Source: Sabellastarte sp. h YS-2021 (taxonomy: Eukaryota > Annelida > Polychaeta > Sabellida > Sabellidae). From it: a stretch of 64,000 nucleotides of DNA. The DNA lies in NCBI GenBank assembly GCA_964017235.1, contig OZ024939.1, positions 44,680,241 through 44,744,240 of the forward strand. The letters run 5' to 3'. The notes below the pieces were generated by a model. It searched no databases and was not told where the DNA came from. It saw only the letters and a list, made by a program, of their open reading frames with translations. The position numbers and the translations under genes were made by a program. Positions 38,129 to 50,100 of the stretch are shown here, one piece after another (positions within the stretch are counted from its first letter, which is position 1; the number at the start of each line of letters is the position of its first letter).

Positions 38129-41100
38129 GTAAATCAAAGTCACTGTGGACAGTGTAAGGTCTGTAATAAAGAGGAGTGGAGCACTGAGGTAAATCAAAGT
38201 CACTGTGGACAGTGTAAGGTCTGTAATAAAGAGGAGTGGAGCACTGAGGTAAATTAAAGTCACTGGACAGTGTAAGGTCTGTAATAAAGAGGAGTGGAGC
38301 ACTGAGGTAAATTAAAATGAATGTGGACAGTGTAAGGTCTGTAATAAAGAGGAGTGGAGCACTGAGGTAAATTAAAGTCACTGGACAGTGTAAGGTCTGT
38401 AATAAAGAGGAGTGGAGCACTGAGGTAAATTAAAGTCACTGGACAGTGTAAGGTCTGTAATAAAGAGGAGTGGAGCACTGAGGTAAATTAAAATGAATGT
38501 GGACAGTGTAAGGTCAGTAATAAAGAGGAGTGGAGCACTGAGGTAAATTAAAGTCACTGTGGACAGTGTAAGGTCTGTAATAAAGAGGAATGGGTCACTG
38601 AGGTAAATCAAAGTCACTGTGGACAGTGTAAGGTCTGTAATAAAGAGGAGTGGAGCACTGAGGTAAATTAAAGTCACTGTGGACAGTGTAAGGTCTGTAA
38701 TAAAGAGGACTGGAGCACTGAGGTAAATTAAAATGAATGTGGACAGTGTAAGGTCTGTTATAAAGAGGAGTGGGGCAATGAGGTAAATTAAAATCACTGT
38801 GGACAGTGTAAGGTCGTGAAATCTGCAGTAGAGACGGGTAATAAAATTTGAGCAAAGCAAACCCAATATGGAGAACAGGATTGGAACAAATACAGTCAGT
38901 GACAAGCAAATACTAGTGCATCAGTTTTTGCGCATGCGAAATACAAAAATACACACATGTCAAATACAAGTACAAATGTGATTCACTTGAATATGTACAC
39001 AAAGTAGTTCACATAAATAACACAGATAAACAGGGAACTGACCATCCCCAGTGTAGAGTTTTTGAAAAATAAACACCATATGAAACCTGCTTCTCAATGT
39101 CTAGGTTCTATGGTTTGTGTGTTGGGAATTAAGCGTCCCGCAAGGGACGCTTGTTTGTGTATGGGAGAGCTTCTGGCTCCGCCGGCTCCGCCGGCTCCGG
39201 CGGCTCCGCCGGCTCCGCCGGCTCCGCCGGCTCCGCATTTTGTTTTCCTTATAACTCTGTAACCGTTAGGCGGATTCTTTTCAAATTTGGCAGGTTTAGG
39301 CAGTAGCCTTGGGGAATTTTTTTGAATATGCTGAAGTGACATTTCAACCAATCAGAGAGGTCACATGACCAAAAATGTCTTTTTTCGATGGGGAAGCTTG
39401 TCCGGATGATAACTTGAAAGGAATTTTATCAATTCACCTGAAACTTGGCAAATACATTCATTCTATTAAAATCTGGAAATCATTAGATTTTGGCATTGAT
39501 TGGTCAAGAAATGGCCGAGTAATTAATGATTAATTAATCATTACGAATTTTCCAAATAAGGAAAACACAAAAATGCTTATATCTCGAAAACCGTGCTAGA
39601 TAGAGCGATTTCGACGAAATTTTTGACCCGCAGGGTATCTCTGCGGAGTAGTTTTCCCAATTTTCAAAAAATTTTTGTCTCGCCCAAAATGGCGGCCATT
39701 TTGAATTTTCGAAATTTTCGGAAAAATTGCAAAACACAAAAATGCTTATATCTCAAAAACCGTGCTAGATAGAGCAATTTCGACAAAATTTTTGACCCGC
39801 AGGATATCTCTGCGGAGTACTTTTCCCAAATTTTAAAAAATTTTTGTCTCGCCAAAAATGGCGGCCATTTTGAATTTTCGAAATTTTCGCAAAAATTGCA
39901 AAACACAAAAATGCTTATATTTCGAAAACCGTGCTAGATAGAGCGATTTCGACGAAATTTTTGACCCGCAGGGTATCTCTGCAGAGTAGCTATCCCAATT
40001 TTGAAAAAATTTTTGTCTCGCCAAAAATGGCGGCCATTTTGAATTTTCGAATTTTTCGCAAAAATTGCAAAACATAAAAATGCTTATATCTCGAAAACCC
40101 TGCTAGATAGAGCGATTTCGACGAAATTTTTGACCCACTGGGTATCTCTGCAGAGTAGCCATGCCAATTTTCAAAAAAATTTTGTCTTGCCAAAAATGGC
40201 GGCCATTTTGAATTTCGAATTTTTGCGCAAAAATTGCAAAACACGAAAATGCTAATATTTCGAAAACCGTGCTACATAGAGCGATTTTGACGAAATTTTT
40301 TATCTTCAGGGTATCTCTGCAGAGCAGCTATCCCAAAGAGCTTTCACTTGGTGAAGTTTCAGACCCATAGCTAATTGCTCACCTACTCAAAAAGAGTAAA
40401 TGCGAATTACCTCTAAAAGTATTGCAGATGGCCAATTTTTCTCAAATAACTCATTCACCTACTTTTGGAAGAGCTTTCACATGGTGAAGTTTCAGACCCA
40501 TAGCTAATTACTCACCTACTCAAAATGAGTAAATGCGAATTATCTGTAAAAGTATTGCGGATACCCAATTTTTATCAAATAACTCATTCATCTACTTGTG
40601 GGAGAGCTTTCACTTGGTGAAGTTTCAGACCCATAGCTAATTACTCACCTACTCAAAATGAGTAAATGCGAATTATCTCTAAAAGTATTGCAGATAGCCA
40701 ATTTTTCTCAAATAACTCATTCACCTACTTTTGGGAGAGCTTTCACTTGGTGAAGTTTCAGACCCATAGCTAATTACTCACCTACTCAAAATGAGTAAAT
40801 GCGAATTATCTCTAAAAGTATTGCAGATAGCCAATTTTTGTCAAATTAATCATTCACCTACTTTGGGGAGAGCTTTCACTTGGTGAAGTTTCAGACCCAT
40901 AGCTAATTACTCACCTACTCAAAATGAGTAAATGCGAATTATCTCTAAAAGTATTGCAGATAGCCAATTTTTCTCAAATAACTCATTCACCTACTTTTGG
41001 GAGAGCTTTCACTTGGTGAAGTTTCAGACCCATAGCTAATTACTCACCTACTCAAAATGAGTAAATGCGAATTATCTCTAAAAGTATTGCAGATAGCCAA

Positions 41101-44100
41101 TTTTTCTCAAATTAATCATTCACCTACTTTTGGGAGAGCTTTCACTTGGTGAAGTTTCAGACCCATAGCTAATTACTCGTCTACTCAAAATGAGTAAATG
41201 CGAATTATCTCTAAAAGTATTGCAGATAGCCAATTTTTCTCGAATAACTCATTCACCTACTTTTGGGAGAGCTTTCACTCTGTGAAGTTTCAGACCCATA
41301 GCTAATTACTCACCTACTCAAAATGAGTAAATGCGAATTATCTCTAAAAGTATTGCAGATAGCCAATTTTTCTCAAATAACTCATTCACCTACTTTTGGC
41401 AGAGCTTTCACTTGGTGAAGTTTCAGACCCATAGCTAATTACTCACCTACTGAAAATGAGTAAATGCGAATTATCTCTAAAAGTATTGCAGATAGCCAAT
41501 TTTTCTCAAATAACTCATTCACCTACTTTTGGGAGAGCTTTCACTTGGTGAAGTTTCAGACCCATAGCTAATTACTCACCTACTCAAAATGAGTAAATGC
41601 GAATTATCTCTAAAAGTATTGCAGATAGCCAGTTTTTCTCAAATTAATCATTCACCTACTTTTGGGAGAGCTTTCACTTGGTGAAGTTTCAGACCCATAG
41701 CTAATTACTCACCTACTCAAAATGAGTAAATGCGAATTATCTCTAAAAGTATTGCAGATAGCCAGTTTTTCTCAAATAACTCATTCACCTACTTTTGGGA
41801 GAGCTTTCATTTGGTGAAGTTTCAGACCCATAGCTAATTACTCACCTACTCAAAATGAGTAAATGTGAATTATCTCTAAAAGTATTGCAGATAGCCAATT
41901 TTTCTCAAATTAATCATTCACCTACTTTTGGGAGAGCTTTCACTTGGTGAAGTTTCAGACCCATAGCTAATTACTCGTCTACTCAAAATGAGTAAATGCG
42001 AATTATCTCTAAAAGTATTGCAGATAGCCAATTTTTCTCAAATAACTCATTCACCTACTTTTGGGAGAGCTTTCACTTGGTGAAGTTTCAGACCCATAGC
42101 AAATTACTCACCTACTCAAAATGAGTAAATGCGAATTATCTCTAAAAGTATTGCAGATAGCCAATTTTTCTCAAATAACTCATTCACCTACTTTTGGCAG
42201 AGCTTTCACTTGGTGAAGTTTCAGACCCATAGCTAATTATTCACCTACTCAAAATGAGTAAATGTGAATTATCTCTAAAAGTATTGCAGATAGCCAATTT
42301 TTCTCAAATAACTCATTCACCTACTTTTGGGAGAGCTTTCACTCTGTGAAGTTTCAGACCCATAGCTATTTATTCACCTACTCAAAATGAGTAAATGCTA
42401 ATTATCTGTAAAAGTATTGCGGATACCCAATTTTTATCAAATAGTCATTTATCTACTTGTGGGAGAGCTTTCACATGGTGAAGTTTCAGACCCATAGCTA
42501 ATTACTCACCTACTCAAAATGAGTAAATGCGAATTATCTGTAAAAGTATTGCGGATAGCCAATTTTTCTCAAATAACTCATTCACCTACTTTTGGGAGAG
42601 CTTTCACTTGGTGAAGTTTCAGACCCATAGATAATTATTCACCTACTCAAAATGAGTAAATGTGAATTATCTCTTAATAGTATTGCAGATAGCCAATTTT
42701 TCTCAAATAACTCATTCACCTACTTTTGGAAGACCTTTCACACACGAAAATGAAAAATTGTGAATATCTCGGAAAAGCTATTTCTTCTGCTTTAATGCTC
42801 GGCGGGAGATACACACCACGGCAGTGGTCTTGACAAAAATTTTTGTCTCCCCAAAAATGGTGGCCATTTTGAATTTTCAAAGTTTTTGCAAAACACAAAA
42901 ATGCTTATATCTCGAAAACCGTGCTATATGGAGTGAACTCAACAAAATTTTGGACCTGCTGGGTATCTCTGCAGAGTAGCCATGCCAATTTTCAAAATAT
43001 TTTTGTCTTGCCAAATATAGCGGACATTTTTAATTTTTTTATTTTTTGCAAAACACAAAAATGCTTATATCTTGAAAACCGTGCTAGATAGAGCAGACTG
43101 CGCTGACTTTGGTTGCCACAACAGTATAAGGCTAGAAACGAAGCATTTTCTTAATACTTTAGCACTCACCTTTATATCCTTTTCGGGACGCTTTGTTTTT
43201 GCTATGCAAAAACATTATCTTTTTTTTTTGCGAGCGATCCTCTAGTTTACTTTGATTTCACTTCTTTCTTTCAGTGAGGCAAAACTCCGAATCTGGCAGT
43301 GCAAAAGTATTAACATCTCCAAATTATCAGTATTGTACTTTCAATTCCTCTTCATTTGGATCAGCTCTCTATCCGTAAGCAAATTGTGTTCTGGGTCATC
43401 AGACTCTCACAGAGTAGCTTTTGTGTTGCAGGTAAAGAACGCTCCTCCATGAACCGCATCAAGAAACTCAAACGAAGAATCTCAGCAAGCTTCAGCAAAC
43501 TCTGTAAGTACTGCCAACCTCAGTAAGTAATGTCAAATGCTGTTAATACTGCCAAACTGTGTAAGTACTGACATACTGCAGTGAGTACTGTCAAACGGTG
43601 CAAGTACTGCCCGCCTCAGTAAGTACTGTCAAAATATGTAAGCACCGCCAACCTCAGTATGTGCTACCAAACTCTGTTGATGCTGTCATATTGTCTGAGT
43701 TCTGCCAATCTGTAAATATTCCCATTCTCTAGTAAGTACTGTCAAACTCTGTAAGTACTGCCAATATTTAGTAAGTACTGTCAAGCTTAACTAAGTACTG
43801 ATTTTCAACTCTGAAAACTTTATAGTGACTTTGTTCCATGCAGGCCTGTGGATGTGTCAGACCCCCTGAGATATAAGTGTAGGTTGCGGTCTTCCATTTG
43901 GGTCTGCATGTCTGGTGGATTCATGCACAGTAACTTTGATTATGTTTCTGTGTTTCAGCTCTTTCAAAGGAGGATAATTCAAGTATTAACGGCAGATGTA
44001 AAGATGGGGTGAGTACAGTTACTTTCAAAAGCTATATGTGTCACAAGAGAGATGATATTATTAAACCAGTGTGATAAGGTGATAGCTTGCCAAGTGGTTC

Positions 44101-47100
44101 TTGTATGTTTGTTAAGGGTAAACTGTGGTATTGTATGTATTACAGGGTTCAGTGAGTGAGATGATTAGTATGGTATGTATTACAGGGTTCAGGGAGTGAG
44201 GTGACTAGTATTGTATGTATTACAGGGTTCAGTGAGTGAGATGATTAGTATTGTATGTATTACAAGGTTCAGGGAGTGAAGTGACTAGTATTGTTTGTAT
44301 TACAGGGTTTAGTGAGTGAGATGACTAGTATTGTATGTATTGCAGGGTTCAGTGAGTGAGATGATTAGTATTGTATGTATTACAAGGTTCAGGGAGTGAA
44401 GTGACTAGTATTGTTTGTATTACAGGGTTTAGTGAGTGAGATGACTAGTATTGTATGTATTGCAGGGTTCAGTGAGTGAGATGATTTGTATGGTATGTAT
44501 TACAGGGTTTAGGGAGTGAGATGATTAGTATGGTATGTATTACAGGGTTCAGGGAGTGAGGTGACTAGTATTGTATGTATTACAGGGTTCAGTGAGTGAG
44601 ATGACTAGTATTGTATGTATTACAGGGTTCAGTGAGTGAGATGATTAGTATGGTATGTATTACAGGGTTCAGGGAGTGAGGTGACTAGTATTGTATGTAT
44701 TACAGGGTTCAGTGAGTGAGATGACTAGTATTGTATGTATTACAGGGTTCAGGGAGTGAGATGATTAGTATTGTATGTATTACAGGGTTTAGGGAGTGAG
44801 ATGACTAGTATTGTATGTATTACAGGGTTTAGGGAGTGAGATGACTAGTATTGTATGTATTGCAAGGTTCAGGGAGTGAGGTGACTAGTATTGTATGTAT
44901 TACAGGGTTCAGTGAGTGAGATGACTAGTATTGTATGTATTACAGGGTTCAGGGAGTGAGGTGATTAGTATTGTATGTATTACAGGGTTCAGTGAGTGAG
45001 ATGATTAGTATGGTATGTATTACAGGGTTCAGGGAGTGAGGTGACTAGTATTTTATTATCCACCACGCGACGTATTTGCCCTAAATACGGGGAAATACAG
45101 ACCGGGATGTATTTTTTTTGTATACACCGGCGCCCCGGTACTATGGATATTGAGTGTGATTAACTTCCGGTTTTTCAACAATATCTCGGAAAGTATGTAA
45201 CTTAAAATATGTATAATATATCATTAGAAAGGTGTTATTCTAGCGCTTCTGCTCATGTATGTTGCATAAATATCCATGCAGAAATGACTGAGATATTGCA
45301 AGGTAAAGATTGAAGTTTTATATTCAGTGTTGCTCATTCTTTTTGACAGTCTGTTTCACGTTTTCTCATTAAATATTCATATTATTTGACCCATAAATCG
45401 CACAAAATGGTGGATAATAAAAGTAAAACATCCCTCATCAGACATATACAGAAAAAATATATCACTCATGAAGATTAACAATATAATACTCGTGCTACGC
45501 ACTCGTATAATATTGTTATCTTCATTCGTGATATATTTTTTCTGTATATGTCATTCGGGACGTTTTCCTATTGTAGTGCATTGGAGTGCATTAGTGTAAG
45601 ATTGTATAGTATGTCACATAGTGCCTAATAGTATCCCAGAGTACATTGCATAAGTATGTCAGAGACTGCATTACATTGTGTATGCAAACAGAATGTATTG
45701 CATTTTTTGTATGTCACAAAGTGGATAACAGTTCAGGCAGTGAGATGACTAGTATTGTATGTATTACAGGGTTCAGTGAGTGAGATGATTAGTATGGTAT
45801 GTATTACAGGGTTCAGTGAGTGAGATGACTAGTATTGTATGTATTACAGGGTTCAGTGAGTGAGATGATTAGTATTGTATGTATTACAGGGTTCAGTGAG
45901 TGAGATGATTAGTATGGTATGTATTACAGGGTTCAGGGAGTGAGATGACTAGTATTGTATGTATTACAGGGTTCAGTGAGTGAGATGACTAGTATTGTAT
46001 GTATTACAGGGTTCAGTGAGTGAGATGATTAGTATGGTATGTATTACAGGGTTCAGGGAGTGAGATGACTAGTATTGTATGTATTGCAAGGTTCAGGGAG
46101 TGAGATGACTAGTATGTATTACAGGGTTTAGGGAGTGAGATGACTAGTATTGTTTGTATTACAGGGTTCAGACACTGAGGTGAGCAATGGTCGTCACTTC
46201 AGTTCAGTGGAGGGTTCCCCACCGGTGGGATACCCACTAGGTGGGGGGATTCCACCCAGTCACAAGCCGCCACCTCACCCTTACAGGTACATCTCATTTG
46301 AAAACCCTGTGATGCACCCGGCAACACAAGCTGTAAGACAGCTGCACATGACCAGCTCCATGGACGAAAGTCTGCTACTACAGCACACAGGCCAGCCAAA
46401 TGGAGGGCCAGCCATGAGCAGTAGTTACCATGCAGGTGTGATACTTGTATACTTAAACTTGTACTGAAATAAATCAATAAGATTCTTTGACTGCAGCATA
46501 CAGGCCAGCATAATGGAGGGCCAGCCATGAGCAGTAGTTACCATGCAGGTGTGATATGTATACTTAAACTTGTACTTCACTAAATCAGTAAGAGTCACTG
46601 ACTGCAGCATACGGGCCAGTATAATGGATCCTTCCATGATGGAGGGCCAGCCATGAGTAGTAGTTACCATGCAGGTACGGTACTTGTATACTTTAACTTG
46701 TACTGAAATAAATCAGTAAGAACCTGCAGCATACAGACCAGCATTATGGATCCTCCTATTATGGAGGGCCAGCCATGAGCAGTAGTTACCATGCAGGTAT
46801 GGTACTTGTACACTTAAACTTGTACTGAAATAAATCAGTGAGAATCTCTCACTGCAGCATACAGGCCAGTATAATGGAGGGCCAGCCATTAGAAATTATT
46901 ACCATGCAGGTAGAGAACATGTGAATGAGAATCTATTGCACCATCTTTCACATCATATTGGGCCACTGGTTATGTCTGTCTTCATGTAAATAGTTCCAAC
47001 TAGTCCATTTGGTATGTCTAAGGTATAAATCCAGTGTAGTTTTTTTGCTCCTCACAAAAGTAATTTATGCCACTTGTTTCAGTTCTGTTTTAGTTTTCTA

Positions 47101-50100
47101 GCTGAGATGTTGATTACAATCAGTATGAGTTTTGGATGAAAAAGTATGTACACAGCAATCATCTGTTTGTAATGTTTGTAAATAGGTGATTTTCCTAACA
47201 CCAGGGGCCGTATTCAAAAAAGGTCTTAGCCAAGTTTTTGGCTTAACCTTTGTATAAAAACTAAGCCTAAGACTTGGCTAAGACCTTTCGTGAATATGGC
47301 CCCAGTAGTCTTGGTTTTATCCTAAGTTGTGTCCAGCTTTCATCTTGTAAGAGAAGGGTTGGACATGTTTCTGCTGAATGTGTTTCTACCACTGCTGTTT
47401 TACACTCAGGTGACCACACGAGTCCCGCCCATCTCAACAACACCTACACCCAGCAGAGCAAGGAGTCGGGTTACTATAGCAACATACCCAGTTACCACGA
47501 GGTGGAGGGTCAGATGCATCACAGATACGACGCCACAAATCACCAAGCCAACAGACCTATATACCTAGATCAGCATCAGTACACAGGACAGCTTCAGCAC
47601 CCAGGTACAGTCTGTCTTTTATTATCCACCACGCGACGTATTTTCCCTAAATACGGGGAAATACAGACCGGGATGTATTTTTTTTGTATACACCGGCGCC
47701 CCGGTACTATGGATATTGAGTTTGATTAGCTTCCGGTTTTTAAACAATATCTCGGAAAGTATGTAACTTACAAATATGTATAATATATCATTAGAAAGGT
47801 GTTATTCCAGCGCTTCTGCTCATGTATGTTGCATAAAAATCCATGCAGAAATGACTGAGATATAGCAAGGTAAAGATTGAAGTTTTGTATTCAGTGTTGC
47901 TCATGCTGTTTGACGGTCTGTTTCACGTTTTCTCATTAAATATTCATATTATTTGACCCATAAATCGCACAAAATGGTGGATAATAAAAGTAAAACATCC
48001 CTCATCGGACATATGCAGAAAAAATATATCACTCATGAAGATTAACAATATAATACTCGTGCTACGCACTCGTATAATATTGTTATCTTCATTCGTGATA
48101 TATTTTGTCTGTATATGTCATTCGGGACGTTTTCCTATTGTAGTGCATTGGAGTGCATTAGTGTAAGATTGTATAGTATGTCACATAGTGCCTAATAGTA
48201 TCCCAGAGTACATTGCATAAGTATGTCAGAGACTGCATTACATTGTGTATGCAAACAGAATGTATTGCATTTTTTGTATGTCACAAAGTGGATAACAGTT
48301 CAGTAGTATGTTGCAGAGTGCATAAATGTGCATCAGTATGTGACAGGGTGTATTACAGTACATTAGCATGTCATTACAGTGCTATAGGGTAGGACAGAGT
48401 GCATTACAATACATTAGTAGGTCATAAGGTGCATTAGTTTGGTACAGAGGGCATTGCAGTGTCTTCTGTAAATGAGTGCAGAATAGTTGGAACCATGTCT
48501 CCATCTATAACACTGTGACTGGCCTGGATTTTTTCCAAGGACTACAGAGGGGAGGGGGAGGGGGATGTTCAGCCATCATAAAAGCACCAGGGCTATCTGG
48601 TAAAAAATAAAAAGCCATACGTGCATGTTGTAGAAGTTTCTATATCTCAGTGTTGGTATGTTGCTTCATGTGTGTGTGTGTGTATGTGCATGTGGAGAGA
48701 GTGCAAAGGTCACATCTGGTCAGGCTGTAGATCTGCAGCCAGTTTTACAAGTCACTGTGTGGATAAAAGAGAGATCCTATTTACTGCCTGAGTATACTGG
48801 TACAAACTATAGATGTGTGTTTAGTCTTATGAATGCTGAACTAGATTTCATCTGCATTATAAATGGTGCCACAACCACTACAAACCTTTTTGTATTTTAC
48901 ATAATTGTAACATGATAAAAGTCCTTTTGAGTGGAAATATTAGTTTTGACCAAGAACCTTTGTGTTAAGATATATGAAAAATCAAAACACAAGAGAAGCT
49001 TTGAACTGAGCTCAGTTTTACTTGTCGGTATGTTGTGATGTTTGGTGGGATGTATCTTGGTATATGTAACAGATAATGGTCATGTACTAATATAGCATGT
49101 TACACTGCAATGTTATTGTGAAATTCACAATAGAGACACTGATAAAAGGCAAATCAGCGATTCCATTAGTGGAGATCTCAATTGAAGTTTCAATTGCCAA
49201 TTAAAAACCCAATGACCAAATCCCCTTATTCCAGGTTTTGTAAAGTCAGTTTATTTTAAAACTTAATGTCAGTAAAGTGCTAGTTATGTCTACTGTATGA
49301 GAAAATACAGAATGTTAAACAATTCTGAAGATCCAAGAGGCTTTTATTGTTGAGTAACATAAGTGTATACATTCTATTTTTATACATGAGGTGCATAAAA
49401 TGGTCAAGCTGTCTCACTGTCACCAGTGTGTGTATTTTAGTCTGTATTGTACCATATTCTGTATATTCTACTGTACCCTGTGGTTTGTACTCAATTCTTT
49501 GTTTCATACTGTATTCTGTGTCTTGAACTGCACTTTTTGTATTTTTCTGTAGTCTGTGTATTGAAACCATAGTGTGTGTACTAGTGGGTGGACGATTAGA
49601 CGTGTGCTCAATTAATCGTCGGTGACAGTGTGGAATCGCAGTCGGTCACTGACGTTTTCTAATGATCAATTATTAAGCTTATATCTTACCTTTCTTGATT
49701 TATTTCAATATCCACGTCTTAAAAAATATTTTTGGTATTTTTATATTTAATAAACTGACAGTTTTGTCTTCAATTTCAAGTTTGTTTATGTCTACCACCA
49801 TATTTACAGGAAGAGAGTGCTTTCAGTTGATTCTAAATTTCGGAACACCGTTATTCTTATCGGATTGACCTATAGTTTATCTCGGAAAGTGTTTCTTTAA
49901 TAATAAACAATAATAGAGTAAAATAATCAATTATGGGTCAATCATCGGTTGGAAAAATGGACGAATAATCGACCATGAAAATTGGAGGCGATTCCCAACA
50001 CTAGTGTGTACAGTGTATTGTGTTAGTGTATTCAGTATGCAACCATAGCGTGTGTACAGTGTTCTGTTACTGTATTCAGTACACAAGTGTGTTATGTGTA

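Larger units (their letters stand above)
39129..43245 (+). mobile_element. Helentron-like element, family H3 (4.1 kb) in kinase intron 1
   Basis: Same layout as H2 with different sequence. The left terminus is a perfect hairpin AAGCGTCCC-GCAA-GGGACGCTT (39131-39152). A 9-bp GC minisatellite (GGCTCCGCC, 39174-39236) and 'cttataactctgtaaccgtt' follow. The body is a 169-bp array, a 133-bp array and decayed 169-bp units again (42840-43100). GGGACGCTT at 43185-43193 is the inverted partner of the left end. A hairpin GTTTTTGC-TAT-GCAAAAAC (43195-43213) precedes the final TCTAG. Inserted at A^TT like H2. No protein is encoded. Confidence 0.75.
44131..46164 (+). repeat. 40-bp tandem array seeded by the exon 4 acceptor
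   Basis: About 34 units in register (44141, 44181, 44221 ... 45021, then 45737-46164 after an inserted block). Each reads tattacag|GGTTCAGtgagtg plus about 20 bases. The last unit is the true acceptor and exon 4 start, tattacag|GGTTCAGACACTGAG. Each unit thus has a ready-made 3' splice site, and many also contain GAG|gtgac, a possible donor. Confidence 0.93.

Noticed and set aside
38102-38909. Minus-strand frames up to 175 codons with repeated [18 protein letters not shown]
   Set aside because: A 60-bp unit is a multiple of three, so any unit without a stop stays open. Intronic array, no coding signature.
39534-40244. Series of minus-strand frames with nearly identical peptides
   Set aside because: Translations of the 169-bp array; no start, promoter or family signal.
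40350-42740. Regular direct repeats that might suggest a CRISPR array
   Set aside because: Units are contiguous with no unique spacers, in an animal intron.
5178-43432. Direct splicing of TRAK (donor 5178/5179) to kinase exon 2
   Set aside because: The phases would fit, but a natural stop follows within nine bases, TRAK normally ends in a large terminal exon, and the kinase has its own candidate first exons.
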